64,000 nucleotides of DNA from Actinomycetota bacterium (GCA_003168255.1 PMSU01000031.1:1-64000); one strand, 5' to 3'. Positions 43,112-52,060 are shown, counted from the first letter of the stretch. The notes: generated by a model from the sequence alone, not told the origin. Program-made: numbers and translations.

Positions 43112-43404
43112 TGGTCATTCCTCCCCAGGTCCCAGTGGTAGGCGAATGGCATCCTCGTGGGCCGGGACACGCGTTCCAGGCCGAAGCCTAAGCTACCCGA
43201 TCGTTCAAGCGATACCCTCAGCCACCAATCAAACACCCAGGAGCAGGGCGCGCGCGCCATTGTCGTCAGCGAACCCGCCGGACCTGCGGTTCTGCGCCAG
43301 ACCGAAGTCGAGGATCCCGTGCCGAGTCGGACGCGGAGAACGGCGTCGAATGTCGCGGGCCCCCCGGGGTACAGCCGGCAGGCTCCGCCCGCCAGACTAG
43401 GAGG

Positions 43405-43950
43405 ATGAGCGACGGTATGAACTCCGAGCCGCAGCAGCACCCCCAGGTTCTCGTGGTCGGCCCCGACGGGATGGCCATCGGGGATGCAGGTGCCTCAGGG
43501 GATTCTGGTGAGCGTGAGCGCCCGGTAACCGAAATGGTCGAGCAGCCGGCCAAGGTCATGCGGATCGGAAGCATGATCCGTCAGCTGCTCGAGGAGGTCA
43601 GGGCGGCGCCCTTGGACGAAAAGAGCAGGGCACGGCTCAAGGAGATTCACGAGAGCTCGATCAAGGAGCTTGAGGACGGCCTCGCGCCAGAACTAGTCGC
43701 CGAGCTCGACCGGCTCTCCCTTCCATTCGCCGAGGGCAACCTGCCCAGCGAAGCCGAGCTGCGGGTAGCGCAGGCCCAGCTGGTCGGCTGGCTTGAGGGA
43801 CTGTTTCACGGCATCCAGACCACGCTGTTCGCCCAGCAGATGGCGGCCCGGGCGCAGCTCGAGCAGATGCGCAGAGCGCTGCCGCCAGGTGTCATGCCGC
43901 CGATCGACGAGGCACCCCAGCCGCCCAGCGCACACGGGCCATACCTGTAA
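43405..43950 (+). CDS. bpa: bacterial proteasome activator
   Basis: ATP-independent ring activator that opens the 20S proteasome gate (Bpa, called PafE in mycobacteria). The core 'VMRIGSMIRQLLEEVRAAPLDEKSRARLKEIHESSIKEL' and 'LSPFAEG..PSEAELRVAQAQLVGWLEG'-like blocks are present (about residues 50-140). The C-terminus ends HGPYL; relatives usually end GQYL, where the final Tyr-Leu docks in the proteasome pocket. AGGAGG sits directly against ATG 43405 and 12 bp before ATG 43417, so the second may be the true start. Confidence 0.88.
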   Translation: MSDGMNSEPQQHPQVLVVGPDGMAIGDAGASGDSGERERPVTEMVEQPAKVMRIGSMIRQLLEEVRAAPLDEKSRARLKEIHESSIKELEDGLAPELVAELDRLSLPFAEGNLPSEAELRVAQAQLVGWLEGLFHGIQTTLFAQQMAARAQLEQMRRALPPGVMPPIDEAPQPPSAHGPYL

Positions 43951-43957
43951 AGGCCGG

Positions 43958-44881
43958 CTACACGCGACCGTAACGCAGCCTGGCCACCCAGGCCGCGGCC
44001 GAGGCGAACTCGGCGTCGGAGGTCCCGCTGCGGACCTGGGTCTTGCCGCCGTCGCTCCGGGGGTAGCTGCCGAGAAACCTGACGTCCGCACAGACCCGGC
44101 GCAGGCCCATCAGAGCCTCGCCGACCCGCGCGTCGTCGACGTGTCCCTCGCAGTCGATGCAGAAGTAGTACCTGCCAAGGGCGTCACCCGTCGGCCGGGA
44201 TTCGATCCGGCTCAGGTTGATCCCGCGCACGGCGAACTCGGTGAGGATCTCCATCAGGGCGCCCGGGTGATCATCGGCCAGGAAGGCCGCGAGTGACGTG
44301 CGGTCCGCGCCGGTGGGGGCGGGCAGCGGTCCCGGCTTGCCGACCACCACGAACCGGGTGACCGCGCCGGCCCTGTCATGGACCTCGTCGACAAGGACGG
44401 ATAGCTCGTAGCCCGGCGCGGCGAAGGCACCGGCCAGCGCCGCGTCCAGATCTCCGGACGCTACCTGCTGCGCGGCCATGGCGTTCGACGCGGCGGGGAG
44501 CCACTCAGCGTCCGGCAGATTGCCGGCCAGCCAGCGCCTGCACTGGGCCTGGGCCTGCGGGTGGCCGCCCACGGTCCTGATCTCGCCAAGCTGGGCACCT
44601 GGCCGTGCGAGCAGGGCAAATGCGATCGGCAGCAGCACCTCTGCGCAGATGAACAGCTCGTCGCCGGTGGCTAGTTCGTCCAGGGTGGCGGTGACGGCGC
44701 CGTCCACCGAGCTTTCGATGGGGACCACCGCGCGCTCCGCCGATCCGAGGCGGACGGCCTCGAGTGCCGCCTGGATGGTAGGGCAGGGCACCAGCTCGGC
44801 GTGCTCGGCGTCCGGCAGGGTGCGCAGCGCGGCCTCGGTGAACGTGCCTGCCGGACCCAGGTAGGCGTACTTGTCTTGCAT
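43958..44881 (-). CDS. pheA: prephenate dehydratase
   Basis: Turns prephenate to phenylpyruvate in phenylalanine synthesis. The periplasmic-binding-like catalytic domain shows 'YAYLGPAGTFTEAAL', 'VVPIESSVDGAVTATLDEL' and 'GAVTRFVVVG' (catalytic Thr in the TRF motif). The ACT regulatory domain shows 'GALMEILTEFAVRGINLSRIESRP'. I use ATG 44881 (MQDKYAYLGP); the frame extends upstream but only as Arg-rich sequence overlapping the next gene. Convergent with bpa. Confidence 0.94.
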   Translation of the reverse strand: MQDKYAYLGPAGTFTEAALRTLPDAEHAELVPCPTIQAALEAVRLGSAERAVVPIESSVDGAVTATLDELATGDELFICAEVLLPIAFALLARPGAQLGEIRTVGGHPQAQAQCRRWLAGNLPDAEWLPAASNAMAAQQVASGDLDAALAGAFAAPGYELSVLVDEVHDRAGAVTRFVVVGKPGPLPAPTGADRTSLAAFLADDHPGALMEILTEFAVRGINLSRIESRPTGDALGRYYFCIDCEGHVDDARVGEALMGLRRVCADVRFLGSYPRSDGGKTQVRSGTSDAEFASAAAWVARLRYGRV

Positions 44882-44885
44882 CAGA

Positions 44886-45344
44886 TCACGATGCCAGGCT
44901 GGTGCTGACGCTGTGATGCCGGCCCTTGCCTGCCATCTCGGCCGGCGGTCCCTGGCCCAGGCGCGCGCCGCGCACCGCCTGTTCCTCTTCCGGCGACAGC
45001 TCCTGGGCACCGGATCCGCCAACGATGATCTTGGCGTATGTCCTTGTCTCCGAGCGCCCGTTGATCGAGCTCATGACGACGCCATCACCGAGAGAGTTCA
45101 GCAGCGCAACCGAGAACGACAGCTGCCCGGACATTTCCTCCAGCGCGTCATAGCGGATGATCGCCATGTCACGGACCGCACGCGGGTCTACTCCCGTGGA
45201 CCCGACGCTGCCATGGGCCAATGCCGCGCACTCCTCGACGGCCTTGATCGCTCGCTGTCTCGCCGCCAGGGCCAAGACGATGCTGAACGCCGCAACCACA
45301 ACGCCAAACAACGCCACTGCAACCGATGTCACACGGCGCATCAT
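44886..45344 (-). CDS. DUF4446-family protein
   Basis: 152 residues with one N-terminal membrane segment ('VAVALFGVVVAAFSIVLALAARQ') and the typical 'IRYDALEEMSGQLSFSVALLNSLGDGVVMSSINGRSETRTYAK' core (about residues 65-107). Found widely next to pheA or serS in actinomycetes; function unknown. Starts ATG 45344 or 45341; it ends 4 bp before pheA. Confidence 0.88.
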   Translation of the reverse strand: MMRRVTSVAVALFGVVVAAFSIVLALAARQRAIKAVEECAALAHGSVGSTGVDPRAVRDMAIIRYDALEEMSGQLSFSVALLNSLGDGVVMSSINGRSETRTYAKIIVGGSGAQELSPEEEQAVRGARLGQGPPAEMAGKGRHHSVSTSLAS

Positions 45345-45349
45345 AGCGG

Positions 45350-47131
45350 TTACACAGAGCCTGGCGCCGGGACTGCCCGGTTTGCGGGTTGCCTCGATCG
45401 CAGACCCAGCACGAGCACGACAGCGATAAGCAACAGCATCGCCGGGGTGACTCCCGTTCTGACCACCGAACGCAGCCAGCCGAGCCCGGTCGGCATAGCG
45501 ATGCTCCTGGCCGGGAGGTAACCGATCGCGAGCGTCGCGGTCCGGGCAAGGATGAGCCAGTCGATCATGGACCAGGGCAGCAGCGGAAGCAGCGCCCAGG
45601 CGAGCCCGTCGTACCACGGCAGCACATAGGACCCGGCGGTAAGCCAGGCGAGCGCGAAGGCGAGCACCCCTCGCGCCGCCAGGCTGGCGGCTTGTGTGCC
45701 GGCCGTCCCGGCCGGCTCAGTCAGGCGCTCAGGTCCTGGCAGCCCGCGCAGAAACAGCCAGGCAAGCGCGAGCACCGCCACGGCAGCCGCGATCTTGACG
45801 ATGCCGTCGGCGGTGCCCTCGCCAGTCACGATCTCAATTCCCGACCGCACCCAGCGCCAGGGCGTGCCGATCGACACGTAGCTCCCTGCCTGTATGGCCG
45901 GCCGCACCGATGTCAGCCCGCCGATGGCAAGCGCCGACGCCGTCACCGCGGCGAACCCGGCGGTCAGTCCGGCGAGAAGCGCGACCATAGGCCCGCCGAA
46001 CCAGGCCCGGCCTTGCGCCGATGCCGCGGCTCGCGCCGGGCGGGCAAGCAAGCACGCCGCCGCCAGGCCGGCGACGACGAGGATCATGCTCAGCTTGACC
46101 GCGAAACCGAGTCCGGCGAGCACGCCCGCCGCGACCGCCGGAGGCGCGCACCGCCAGGTGCCGCCGGCGGCCACGGCCCTGCGCAGCGCCAGGGCGAAGG
46201 CGGCCACGGCGGCCACGGCGAAGACGATCCCCTGGCTGTCCACGTGTGCACCCGCCACGAGCACCTGTAGCAGCAGCGGATTGCACGTCCACAGCAGCGC
46301 CGCGCGGAGCTGGCGGCCCTTGTCCCCGGCCGCCAGCCGGTGCAGCAGCAGTCCGGTTCCGGCGAATCCGGCCAGGTTGAGCAGGGAAAGCACGAACACG
46401 GTGAGCCGGACGGACGTCCCGCCGATCAATGAGGCAAGCGCCTGGCCGCCGGTCGCCAGGACCCCGTACACCGACGGGCTCGCCTGCCAGGGGGCTTCGA
46501 CCGCCCGTGCGACCGGGTCACCCAGCCGGGCAAGCACATTGGGCCCGGTGAGATATGGGTTATGGCCGGTGACAAGCATCCGGCCATAGGCGGCATAGTT
46601 CAAATGATCGGATGAGCCGAACGGTGGAAGGAAGGCAAGCACCACGGCAGCGACGAGTCCCGCGGTGAGGATCATCCGTGGCGACACGCTCCAGCCGCGC
46701 CGCGCCGCGTGCATCGTCACCGCGAGACCGAAGGTACCCGCGATGATCGCGGCGACAGTCAGGGCGACCACCAGGTACGGAGACGGATGGGCCGCGAAGG
46801 CCCACGGCGGCTGTCCTGGCCGCCCTGGCAGCGGTGGCTCCATGAGCGAGGGGCCGAGCACAGCGACGGTCAGCGTGAGCGCGATGCTCGCGGCCGTCGC
46901 ACCGACCCCGACCCGGGCCGGAATCACGCCAAAAAATCTCCTGGCGCCGAACGAGGTTGATCCGCCCGCCGGAACCTCACCCTTGGCCAGGCCTCTCTCA
47001 CCCGCCGAAGCCCCGTCACCAGCCGAGACCCCGTCGGTAGCCGCAGATACGTCGTTGGCCGCAGACGCGTCGTTGGCCGCAGACCCGCAGCGAACCGGCG
47101 CCCGCGACCTGGCACCGCGGCGCCAGGTCAT
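45350..47131 (-). CDS. mptB: MptB-like alpha-1,6-mannosyltransferase
   Basis: GT87-type integral membrane mannosyltransferase that uses polyprenyl-phosphomannose to build an outer mannan core. About 12 hydrophobic segments, 'FGSSDHLNYAAYGRMLVTGHNPY' (the acidic catalytic loop, about residues 172-194) and 'AWLTAGSYVLPWYDGLAWALLPL' are typical. The first 60 residues are a repeated SAAND-type low-complexity stretch that may be a wrong or extended start. It overlaps the GT2 gene by 4 bp. Confidence 0.82.
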   Translation of the reverse strand: MTWRRGARSRAPVRCGSAANDASAANDVSAATDGVSAGDGASAGERGLAKGEVPAGGSTSFGARRFFGVIPARVGVGATAASIALTLTVAVLGPSLMEPPLPGRPGQPPWAFAAHPSPYLVVALTVAAIIAGTFGLAVTMHAARRGWSVSPRMILTAGLVAAVVLAFLPPFGSSDHLNYAAYGRMLVTGHNPYLTGPNVLARLGDPVARAVEAPWQASPSVYGVLATGGQALASLIGGTSVRLTVFVLSLLNLAGFAGTGLLLHRLAAGDKGRQLRAALLWTCNPLLLQVLVAGAHVDSQGIVFAVAAVAAFALALRRAVAAGGTWRCAPPAVAAGVLAGLGFAVKLSMILVVAGLAAACLLARPARAAASAQGRAWFGGPMVALLAGLTAGFAAVTASALAIGGLTSVRPAIQAGSYVSIGTPWRWVRSGIEIVTGEGTADGIVKIAAAVAVLALAWLFLRGLPGPERLTEPAGTAGTQAASLAARGVLAFALAWLTAGSYVLPWYDGLAWALLPLLPWSMIDWLILARTATLAIGYLPARSIAMPTGLGWLRSVVRTGVTPAMLLLIAVVLVLGLRSRQPANRAVPAPGSV

Positions 47132-47829
47132 AGCCGACGTGCCAGTGCCCTGCTCACGTCGGCGAACTGCCGGGCACGGTGCAGCTGGGCACGCCAGTCT
47201 GTCCCGGTGGCCCGGTGGGCCAGCGGGACCTCGACCTCGGTGACCCGCATTCCCTTGCGGAGCAAGTCGATGGTGAGCGCCGTCTCCGCGCCAAACCCGG
47301 CGGCGATCGGCCGTGCGGCATCGAAGGCCGCCCGGGTGAGACAGCGCTGCCCGTTGAGCGGCTGCGCGGGCCGCCAGCCGGTCGCGCGATTGATTCCGGC
47401 CCCGGACAGGCTGACTACGAGGCCGTGCCCGCCCAGCTTGACGGTGCTGCTGAAGACGGCGACGGTCATGTCTGCCTCGCCGCGGCGCACCGGCTCGGCG
47501 AGCGGGCCAGCATGCTGCGCGGTATCGCCAAGGTCAGCGTCGAGAAAGAGCAGGTGCCGGGGGGCCGCCCGGCCCTCCTGCTTGTCGAGGAGGCGTACGG
47601 CTTCGGCCCCGGTCTCCATGGCCGCGCCCTTGCCACGGGCCTTTGCATGCCTGACGACGCAGGCGCCTGCACGCTCGGCGATGGCCTGGGTTTGGTCGCG
47701 CGATCCGTCGTCCACGACGAGGACCAGATCCACGCCCGGCAGCTCTGCTGCCGCCTGCACGGTCGCGCTGATCCTGTCGCGCTCGTCCCTTGCCGGGACG
47801 ATAACGGCAACGTCACCGTTTGGAGACAT
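47128..47829 (-). CDS. family 2 glycosyltransferase
   Basis: 233 residues: 'VAVIVPARDERDRISATV' (NTP-sugar fold), 'LVVDDGSRDQTQAIAERAGA', 'LFLDADLGD' (metal-binding DxD) and 'GWRPAQPLNGQRCLTRAAF'. No membrane segments. It may make the polyprenyl-phosphate sugar that MptB uses, since it is translationally coupled to mptB, but the acceptor is not readable. Confidence 0.88.
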   Translation of the reverse strand: MSPNGDVAVIVPARDERDRISATVQAAAELPGVDLVLVVDDGSRDQTQAIAERAGACVVRHAKARGKGAAMETGAEAVRLLDKQEGRAAPRHLLFLDADLGDTAQHAGPLAEPVRRGEADMTVAVFSSTVKLGGHGLVVSLSGAGINRATGWRPAQPLNGQRCLTRAAFDAARPIAAGFGAETALTIDLLRKGMRVTEVEVPLAHRATGTDWRAQLHRARQFADVSRALARRL

Positions 47830-47895
47830 GGGGCGATCCTAGTGCGGCCACCGCGCTTCCCGGCGCGTCTGACCGCTAAGCGCTCGGGTGGCGCG

Positions 47896-48234
47896 TTACT
47901 GGCCGGCCACCGCCGCCGGGTTATCGAGCACGGTGAACACGGACTCCAGTCCAGTCACCTGCAAGATCTTTCGCACGGCTGGACGCGGCCCGGCGAGGAC
48001 AAGTTCCCCACCACGCTCGCGTGCCCGGCGCAACGCAGCAAGCAGCACATTCATGCCTGTGGAGTCGCAGAACTCGACCCCGGCCATGTCAACGACCACC
48101 CTGGGCGGACTGCCGCCCATCACCGCCGCCGCAAGCTCACTATGCAGCCGCGGTGCCGTATACAAATCGATTTCGCCCGATACGGAAACGACGGTGCTAT
48201 CACCTTCGGATCGGCTCGAGACCTTAAGCTCCAC
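47896..48234 (-). CDS. STAS-domain anti-sigma factor antagonist
   Basis: 112 residues. 'VVSVSGEIDLYTAPRL' and 'VVVDMAGVEFCDSTGMNVLLAALRRAR' are the SpoIIAA/RsbV pattern, with Ser in DSTG as the phosphorylation site. Free protein would sequester an RsbW-type kinase. The HATPase gene at 50855 could be its partner, but that is only proximity. Confidence 0.92.
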   Translation of the reverse strand: MELKVSSRSEGDSTVVSVSGEIDLYTAPRLHSELAAAVMGGSPPRVVVDMAGVEFCDSTGMNVLLAALRRARERGGELVLAGPRPAVRKILQVTGLESVFTVLDNPAAVAGQ

Positions 48235-48370
48235 CTGCGGTACCTTACCGGCCTAAGGGGTCGGCTACCAGTCCGTTACTCAGCGTACTCGAAGATTTAG
48301 CTTCCGATACGCTCCGTTGTGCGTCAAGCTGGGGGGGTGCACCAATTCAGCACTGAGCGGAGCACTGCAG

Positions 48371-49156
48371 ATGAACGCTACGGGTGACAGCGACGAAAAT
48401 CCGGAGTTTCTTGCATCGGGTGTGCCGGGCCTGCCCCTGTCCGCGCCGGTAGCCGCCACCATGCTGCCGAGGCGGGGGCTGAATGTTCAGCTGCGTGAGC
48501 CGGATGACGCGCCGCTGCCGCACCCCGGCGTGGCCTACCCTCCGGTAGCTCAGCCGGAGGTAGCGCATCCGCCCGTCGCACCGGCGCCAGTAGCGAATCG
48601 GCACGTGCTGCATTCCCCGGTGCCCGCCCAGTTGGCCGCGCAGGCACCCGTCACTCCGCAACCAATCGCGCATGCAGCCGCCGCTCCGCCGCCCGGGAGG
48701 CACGACTTTTCGCCGGATCCCGCGGCGCTCAACAATCCCCCTGCGGGCCGCGGGCTGTCAGACGATCCGCCTGACGATCCGACCCGTGTAATTCTCCGCG
48801 AGCACCTGGACGCGCTGCGCGTCAGGGCGGCCAACGCGTCGTCGTGGCTGGAGACGAGCGTCCACTACGCCCGGTTGATCAACCGCGACGGCATCGTGCC
48901 CGTCACCGCCAGGTTCAGCCGCGACGACATCGAGTTCCTCGGCCGCGCTCGCGAGGAGGTGCTTGGCTTCGCCGAGCTGGGCCTGCGCCTGCTCGAGCTG
49001 CACGCACCGCTGGATGCGGGCGGCATCTCCACAGATCCGACCAGCCCGATTCTGCGGTGCAGAAGCTGCATGTGGCGCTGGCCGTGCCCGACCTTCCGCA
49101 TGCTCACCGATGCCATGAGCCACTTGCCCCACGCCGACTCGCCGTCCGCCCGCTGA
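48371..49156 (+). CDS. protein of unknown function, Pro/Ala-rich N-terminus
   Basis: 261 residues from ATG 48371. About 110 residues of Pro-, Val- and Ala-rich linker ('PVAQPEVAHPPVAPAPVANRH') precede a helical domain with 'ILREHLDALRVRAANASSWLE' and 'RFSRDDIEFLGRAREEVLGFAELGLRLLEL'. A short C-terminal 'CRSCMWRWPCPTFRML' (three Cys) could bind metal. I do not know the family. Confidence 0.65.
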   Translation: MNATGDSDENPEFLASGVPGLPLSAPVAATMLPRRGLNVQLREPDDAPLPHPGVAYPPVAQPEVAHPPVAPAPVANRHVLHSPVPAQLAAQAPVTPQPIAHAAAAPPPGRHDFSPDPAALNNPPAGRGLSDDPPDDPTRVILREHLDALRVRAANASSWLETSVHYARLINRDGIVPVTARFSRDDIEFLGRAREEVLGFAELGLRLLELHAPLDAGGISTDPTSPILRCRSCMWRWPCPTFRMLTDAMSHLPHADSPSAR

Positions 49157-49263
49157 CAACAAGCCGCTGGCGCGCTGGCCACCGGTGCTCCAGCCTTGGG
49201 TGGCATCACATAGCGGATTCGTCCCCCCCTGCCCGTCATGGCCGTGTCCATGGGCATCATCGA

Positions 49264-49300
49264 ATTATGGGGAAGGATCGTGGTCGCAATTGGACGCGTC
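49264..49300 (+). repeat. left terminal inverted repeat
   Basis: Begins ATTATGGGGAAGGATCGTGG and ends GGACGCGTC. It matches the reverse complement of 50561-50595 except for one G/A change and a two-base TT insertion. Confidence 0.88.
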
Positions 49301-49306
49301 TGCTTT

Positions 49307-50515
49307 TTAGTCGGCGGTCTCGGGCGTGTCGTGGGTTGCTGGCATATCGGGGATGGTGATGCCGTCGGTGGCGGCGTGGTCGCGGAGCTGGGCCAGGGTG
49401 CGGGTGCGGGCTCGCTGGTAGCGGGGGGTGATGCCGTGCGGTTCCAGGAGCGGGGTGAGCCGGCGGGCGGTGAGGGCGATGGTGCTGGCGTCGGTACCGG
49501 GCAGCTGGCCGAGGATCTGGTAGCTGACGCCGGCGTGGTGGTGGCAGGCGGTGGCGGCGAGCGCGGCGTCCAGGGGGAAGGCGGGTTTGCCGCCGGCGCC
49601 GGGCCGGGCAGTGCGGTCGCCGCCGCGGGTCTGGTGCAGGCGCTGCTCGCGGGCGGCCTGCCAGGGCAGTTCGATGGCGGCGGCCAGGGCCGGCAGGCCG
49701 CCGATGCCGGCGACGGCGGCGAGCGCCGCGAGCAGTGCCGGGTCAGGTCCGGGTCCGGGGGCGGTGCCGTCGTCGGTTCCGGTGCCGTCGCCGGCCGGAG
49801 CGATGGTGTAGTTCCACTCGCCGCGGATGCCGTCGTCGCAGGTGATGACGTGCTTGTCTAGCCAGCGCATCCGCTGGTCACGGATCTCGGTCCCGGTGAG
49901 ACAGGTGGCGATGTCATAGACCCCGTACGGGACGATCGTGCCCAGTTCCGGGTCGGGGAAGTCATGATCGCGGACCTTGCGCGAGTCCCCGGCCGGCTGC
50001 CAGGTCACGCCCGGCCGGGCGAACTCCCCGATCAGCTCCTTCTTCTTGGCATCCACGCTGACCACCGGGTCCCCCGCCGCCCGGTACGCCGCGATCATCG
50101 CGTTGATGTGCCTGAACTGGGCGTCCCGGCCCTCCTTGCAGCCGCTGCTGCCTTCCAGCACCTTCGGCATCGCCTGCAGGCTGAACCCCTCGGCCCGCAG
50201 CATCCGCGCCACCGCGTCCTTCCCGCACGCGAACCCGCGGTCAGCCAGCTGATCCGACAGCTCCCGCAGCGACGACGAGCACCAGATGACCTCCGCCAGC
50301 ATCGGATCCCCCCGCGTCGAGGCCTCCGCCAGCGTCTGAAGCGCCGCGCGTAAACCCGGCTGTGTATCCTCCGCTGCCCGATGGCCCGCCCCCGCCCGCC
50401 GCGCCCGCCCCGGCATCACCTCCGCCCCGCCGGCCAGCTCCCCTGCCCCCGCCGGCACCGTCGCCCGCGACACCCCCGCCGCCGCCGCCGTCACCGGCCC
50501 CAGATCCACGCCCAT
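49307..50515 (-). CDS. ISAzo13-family transposase, missing catalytic middle
   Basis: The N-terminal half matches ISAzo13: 'STRGDPMLAEVIWCSSSLREL', 'QAMPKVLEGSSGCKEGRDAQFRHIN', 'DPVVSVDAKKKELIGEF' and 'IVPYGVYDIA'. In full proteins about 150 residues with the DDE acidic residues follow; here 'CLTGTEIRDQRMRWLDK' leads straight to 'GEWNYTIAP', which normally lies near the end. The C-terminal 150 residues ('GGKPAFPLDAALAATACHHHAGVSYQILG') resemble the helix-turn-helix segment of a different transposase. It is likely inactive although the frame is open. Confidence 0.75.
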   Translation of the reverse strand: MGVDLGPVTAAAAGVSRATVPAGAGELAGGAEVMPGRARRAGAGHRAAEDTQPGLRAALQTLAEASTRGDPMLAEVIWCSSSLRELSDQLADRGFACGKDAVARMLRAEGFSLQAMPKVLEGSSGCKEGRDAQFRHINAMIAAYRAAGDPVVSVDAKKKELIGEFARPGVTWQPAGDSRKVRDHDFPDPELGTIVPYGVYDIATCLTGTEIRDQRMRWLDKHVITCDDGIRGEWNYTIAPAGDGTGTDDGTAPGPGPDPALLAALAAVAGIGGLPALAAAIELPWQAAREQRLHQTRGGDRTARPGAGGKPAFPLDAALAATACHHHAGVSYQILGQLPGTDASTIALTARRLTPLLEPHGITPRYQRARTRTLAQLRDHAATDGITIPDMPATHDTPETAD

Positions 50516-50560
50516 ACCATAATCGTGCCCGCAAAATCACGCACTGTCAGATAAATGGCC

Positions 50561-50595
50561 GACGCGTCCTTGCGACCACGATCCTTCCTCATAAT
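50561..50595 (-). repeat. right terminal inverted repeat
   Basis: Reads ATTATGAGGAAGGATCGTGG on the minus strand from 50595. Pairs with the left repeat at 49264-49300. Confidence 0.88.
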
Positions 50596-50693
50596 GGGCG
50601 GGTCTACCGTGGCGGGGCACCACCGCCGCCCGTGCGCTGGCAACGGACAACTGGTAGCACCAACACCTGGGAAATAGTCGTACCCTGGATGCC

Positions 50694-50858
50694 ATGGGAC
50701 GACTGATCCTCTTTGTGGTTGGCGCGCTTCTCGCGGTCATGCTGGTCTTGTGGGCGCTCTCCGCGCTGATGATGTTCTTCTGGATCGCGGTCATCGTCGT
50801 GATAGGCGTGGCAGCCATCAAGCTGGGCTTCCGGGCCGGGCGAAGGTCGCACCGCTAA
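50694..50858 (+). CDS. 54-residue membrane protein
   Basis: MGRLILFVVGALLAVMLVLW starts a protein with two hydrophobic helices and a basic tail (GFRAGRRSHR). ATG 50694, stop TAA at 50856-50858. No strong ribosome-binding site is visible. Codon use and the hydrophobic-basic pattern look real, and the 4-bp overlap with the convergent HATPase stop is common for true gene ends. Function unknown. Confidence 0.6.
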   Translation: MGRLILFVVGALLAVMLVLWALSALMMFFWIAVIVVIGVAAIKLGFRAGRRSHR

Positions 50859-51358
50859 CCAGCCGGCGGGTACGGTCGAGCCCCTGCTGGCAACCGGCGG
50901 GACCGAAGCTGGCTGGCACTGTGCCGGCCAGCGGGCAGCACAGCCCAGACCGTGATTCCTAGGTCCTCGCTGCGAACGCCCCAGCGGCGGGACAGGTGCT
51001 CGACGATGCCCAGGCCGCGGCCGCCAGGTGAGGACGGGGAAGGCATTGCCTGCCGTGGATGAGTAGGCCCGCCGCCGTCGCTTACCGCCATCTCCAGCGT
51101 CCCGCCATTCAGCGTCCAGGCCACCCGGACCTGAGCACCAGGAAGTGGACGCGCGTGAAGGATCGCGTTGCTCAGCAGTTCGCTTAGTACGAGGGCGGCG
51201 TCACCCACCGAGGTCTCGGGGATGCCGTGCGCGCGAAGATCCGAGCCCAGCCTGCGGCGAGCTACGCCGACGCTAGACGGTGCGTGCGGGAGCAGAACGA
51301 CACTCGACGCACTCACCTCCTGGCGCACACCGTCCCGCTGCGGATGATCTACTCCCAC
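50855..51358 (-). CDS. RsbW-like ATP-binding anti-sigma/serine kinase
   Basis: 167 residues of GHKL (HATPase_c_2) fold: 'GDAALVLSELLSNAILHARPL' (N-box), 'MAVSDGGGP' (G1) and 'GGRGLGIVEHLSRRWGV' (G2). Such proteins phosphorylate STAS antagonists or bind sigma factors. GTG start at 51358; an in-frame GTG 14 codons later is an alternative. Confidence 0.88.
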   Translation of the reverse strand: MGVDHPQRDGVRQEVSASSVVLLPHAPSSVGVARRRLGSDLRAHGIPETSVGDAALVLSELLSNAILHARPLPGAQVRVAWTLNGGTLEMAVSDGGGPTHPRQAMPSPSSPGGRGLGIVEHLSRRWGVRSEDLGITVWAVLPAGRHSASQLRSRRLPAGARPYPPAG

Positions 51359-51448
51359 CCGGTACGAGCGGAAATGCCCCGCAGAGCGCGTCAGGAAACC
51401 GCCATAACCTCCTTGATGTCAACAGTTCACTGATGCGTCACCAGGACC

Positions 51449-51991
51449 TCACAGCACTTCCAGCCCCGCGTCGCTGCTGAGGTGTCCGTCCGATGAGCCG
51501 CCTGGCGCCGCCCCGCCAAGGATTCCCTCCGCGACAAGCCCGCGCAGCAGCCCGCCAAGGCCGACAGCCAGCCCGGCGCGCTCGGCGTCGGTCAGCGAGG
51601 CGATGATCCTGGCCTGCCTCGACTGCCAGGCATGCAAGAGCCTGACCGCGATCGTCGAGCCGCTTGGCGTGAGGTACAGGCGCACGTAGCGCTGGTTGCC
51701 CTCGTCGCGGCCGCGCCGGATCCAGCCCTTCTGCTCCAGGCCCGCGGCAAGTCGGCTCACCGTGCTTTTTTCCAGGCTGAGCAGGCTGGCGAGTTCGCCC
51801 TGGGCGATTCCGTGTGCGGCTAGCAACTGTACGAGCGCGCGGCCCTCAGACGCGGATACGCTGAACTCCTGTGCTGAATCCGTGGCATCGTCGGCTGCGG
51901 CCGGGGTTACCACGCGCAGCAGCTGGATGAGGAGCCGTTCTAGCTCCGCTTCGCCGTCCAAACCTTCCACAGCAATAGTTGTACCGCACAA
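51449..51991 (-). CDS. MarR-family regulator
   Basis: 180 residues with winged helix 'GIAQGELASLLSLEKSTVSRLAAGLEQKGWI' (about residues 60-90) and wing 'RDEGNQRYVRLYLTPSG'. The C-terminal 30 residues are Gly-rich. GTG 51991 lies in a GTTGT-ACAAC repeat, a likely self-control site. Divergent from the ABC exporter genes, which it may also control. Confidence 0.88.
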   Translation of the reverse strand: MCGTTIAVEGLDGEAELERLLIQLLRVVTPAAADDATDSAQEFSVSASEGRALVQLLAAHGIAQGELASLLSLEKSTVSRLAAGLEQKGWIRRGRDEGNQRYVRLYLTPSGSTIAVRLLHAWQSRQARIIASLTDAERAGLAVGLGGLLRGLVAEGILGGAAPGGSSDGHLSSDAGLEVL

Positions 51992-51992
51992 C
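51978..51992. promoter_or_regulatory. inverted repeat over the MarR start (candidate operator)
   Basis: GTTGT-ACCGC-ACAAC, a 5-bp-arm dyad that covers the GTG start of the MarR gene. MarR dimers often bind such short dyads at their own promoter. The arms are short, so chance cannot be ruled out. Confidence 0.4.
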
Positions 51993-52060
51993 CTTGAGGA
52001 TGGTACATTCTGCTGGTGACAGTTGCTCCATACAACTCACTGGGACGCGGCTCCGTGCTG

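Larger units (their letters stand above)
49264..50595. mobile_element. ISAzo13-like insertion sequence, internally deleted
   Basis: Bounded by good terminal inverted repeats (49264-49300 and 50561-50595). Total 1332 bp, shorter than full ISAzo13-like elements. The only gene is a transposase with a missing middle. I see no target-site duplication: the bases just outside (left CATCATCGA, right GGGCGGGTC) are not the same. It may still be moved by a full copy elsewhere. Confidence 0.82.

Noticed and set aside
45345-45617. Upstream extension of the DUF4446 gene
   Set aside because: It runs inside mptB in another frame and is Arg/Ala-rich; the membrane segment begins right after ATG 45344.
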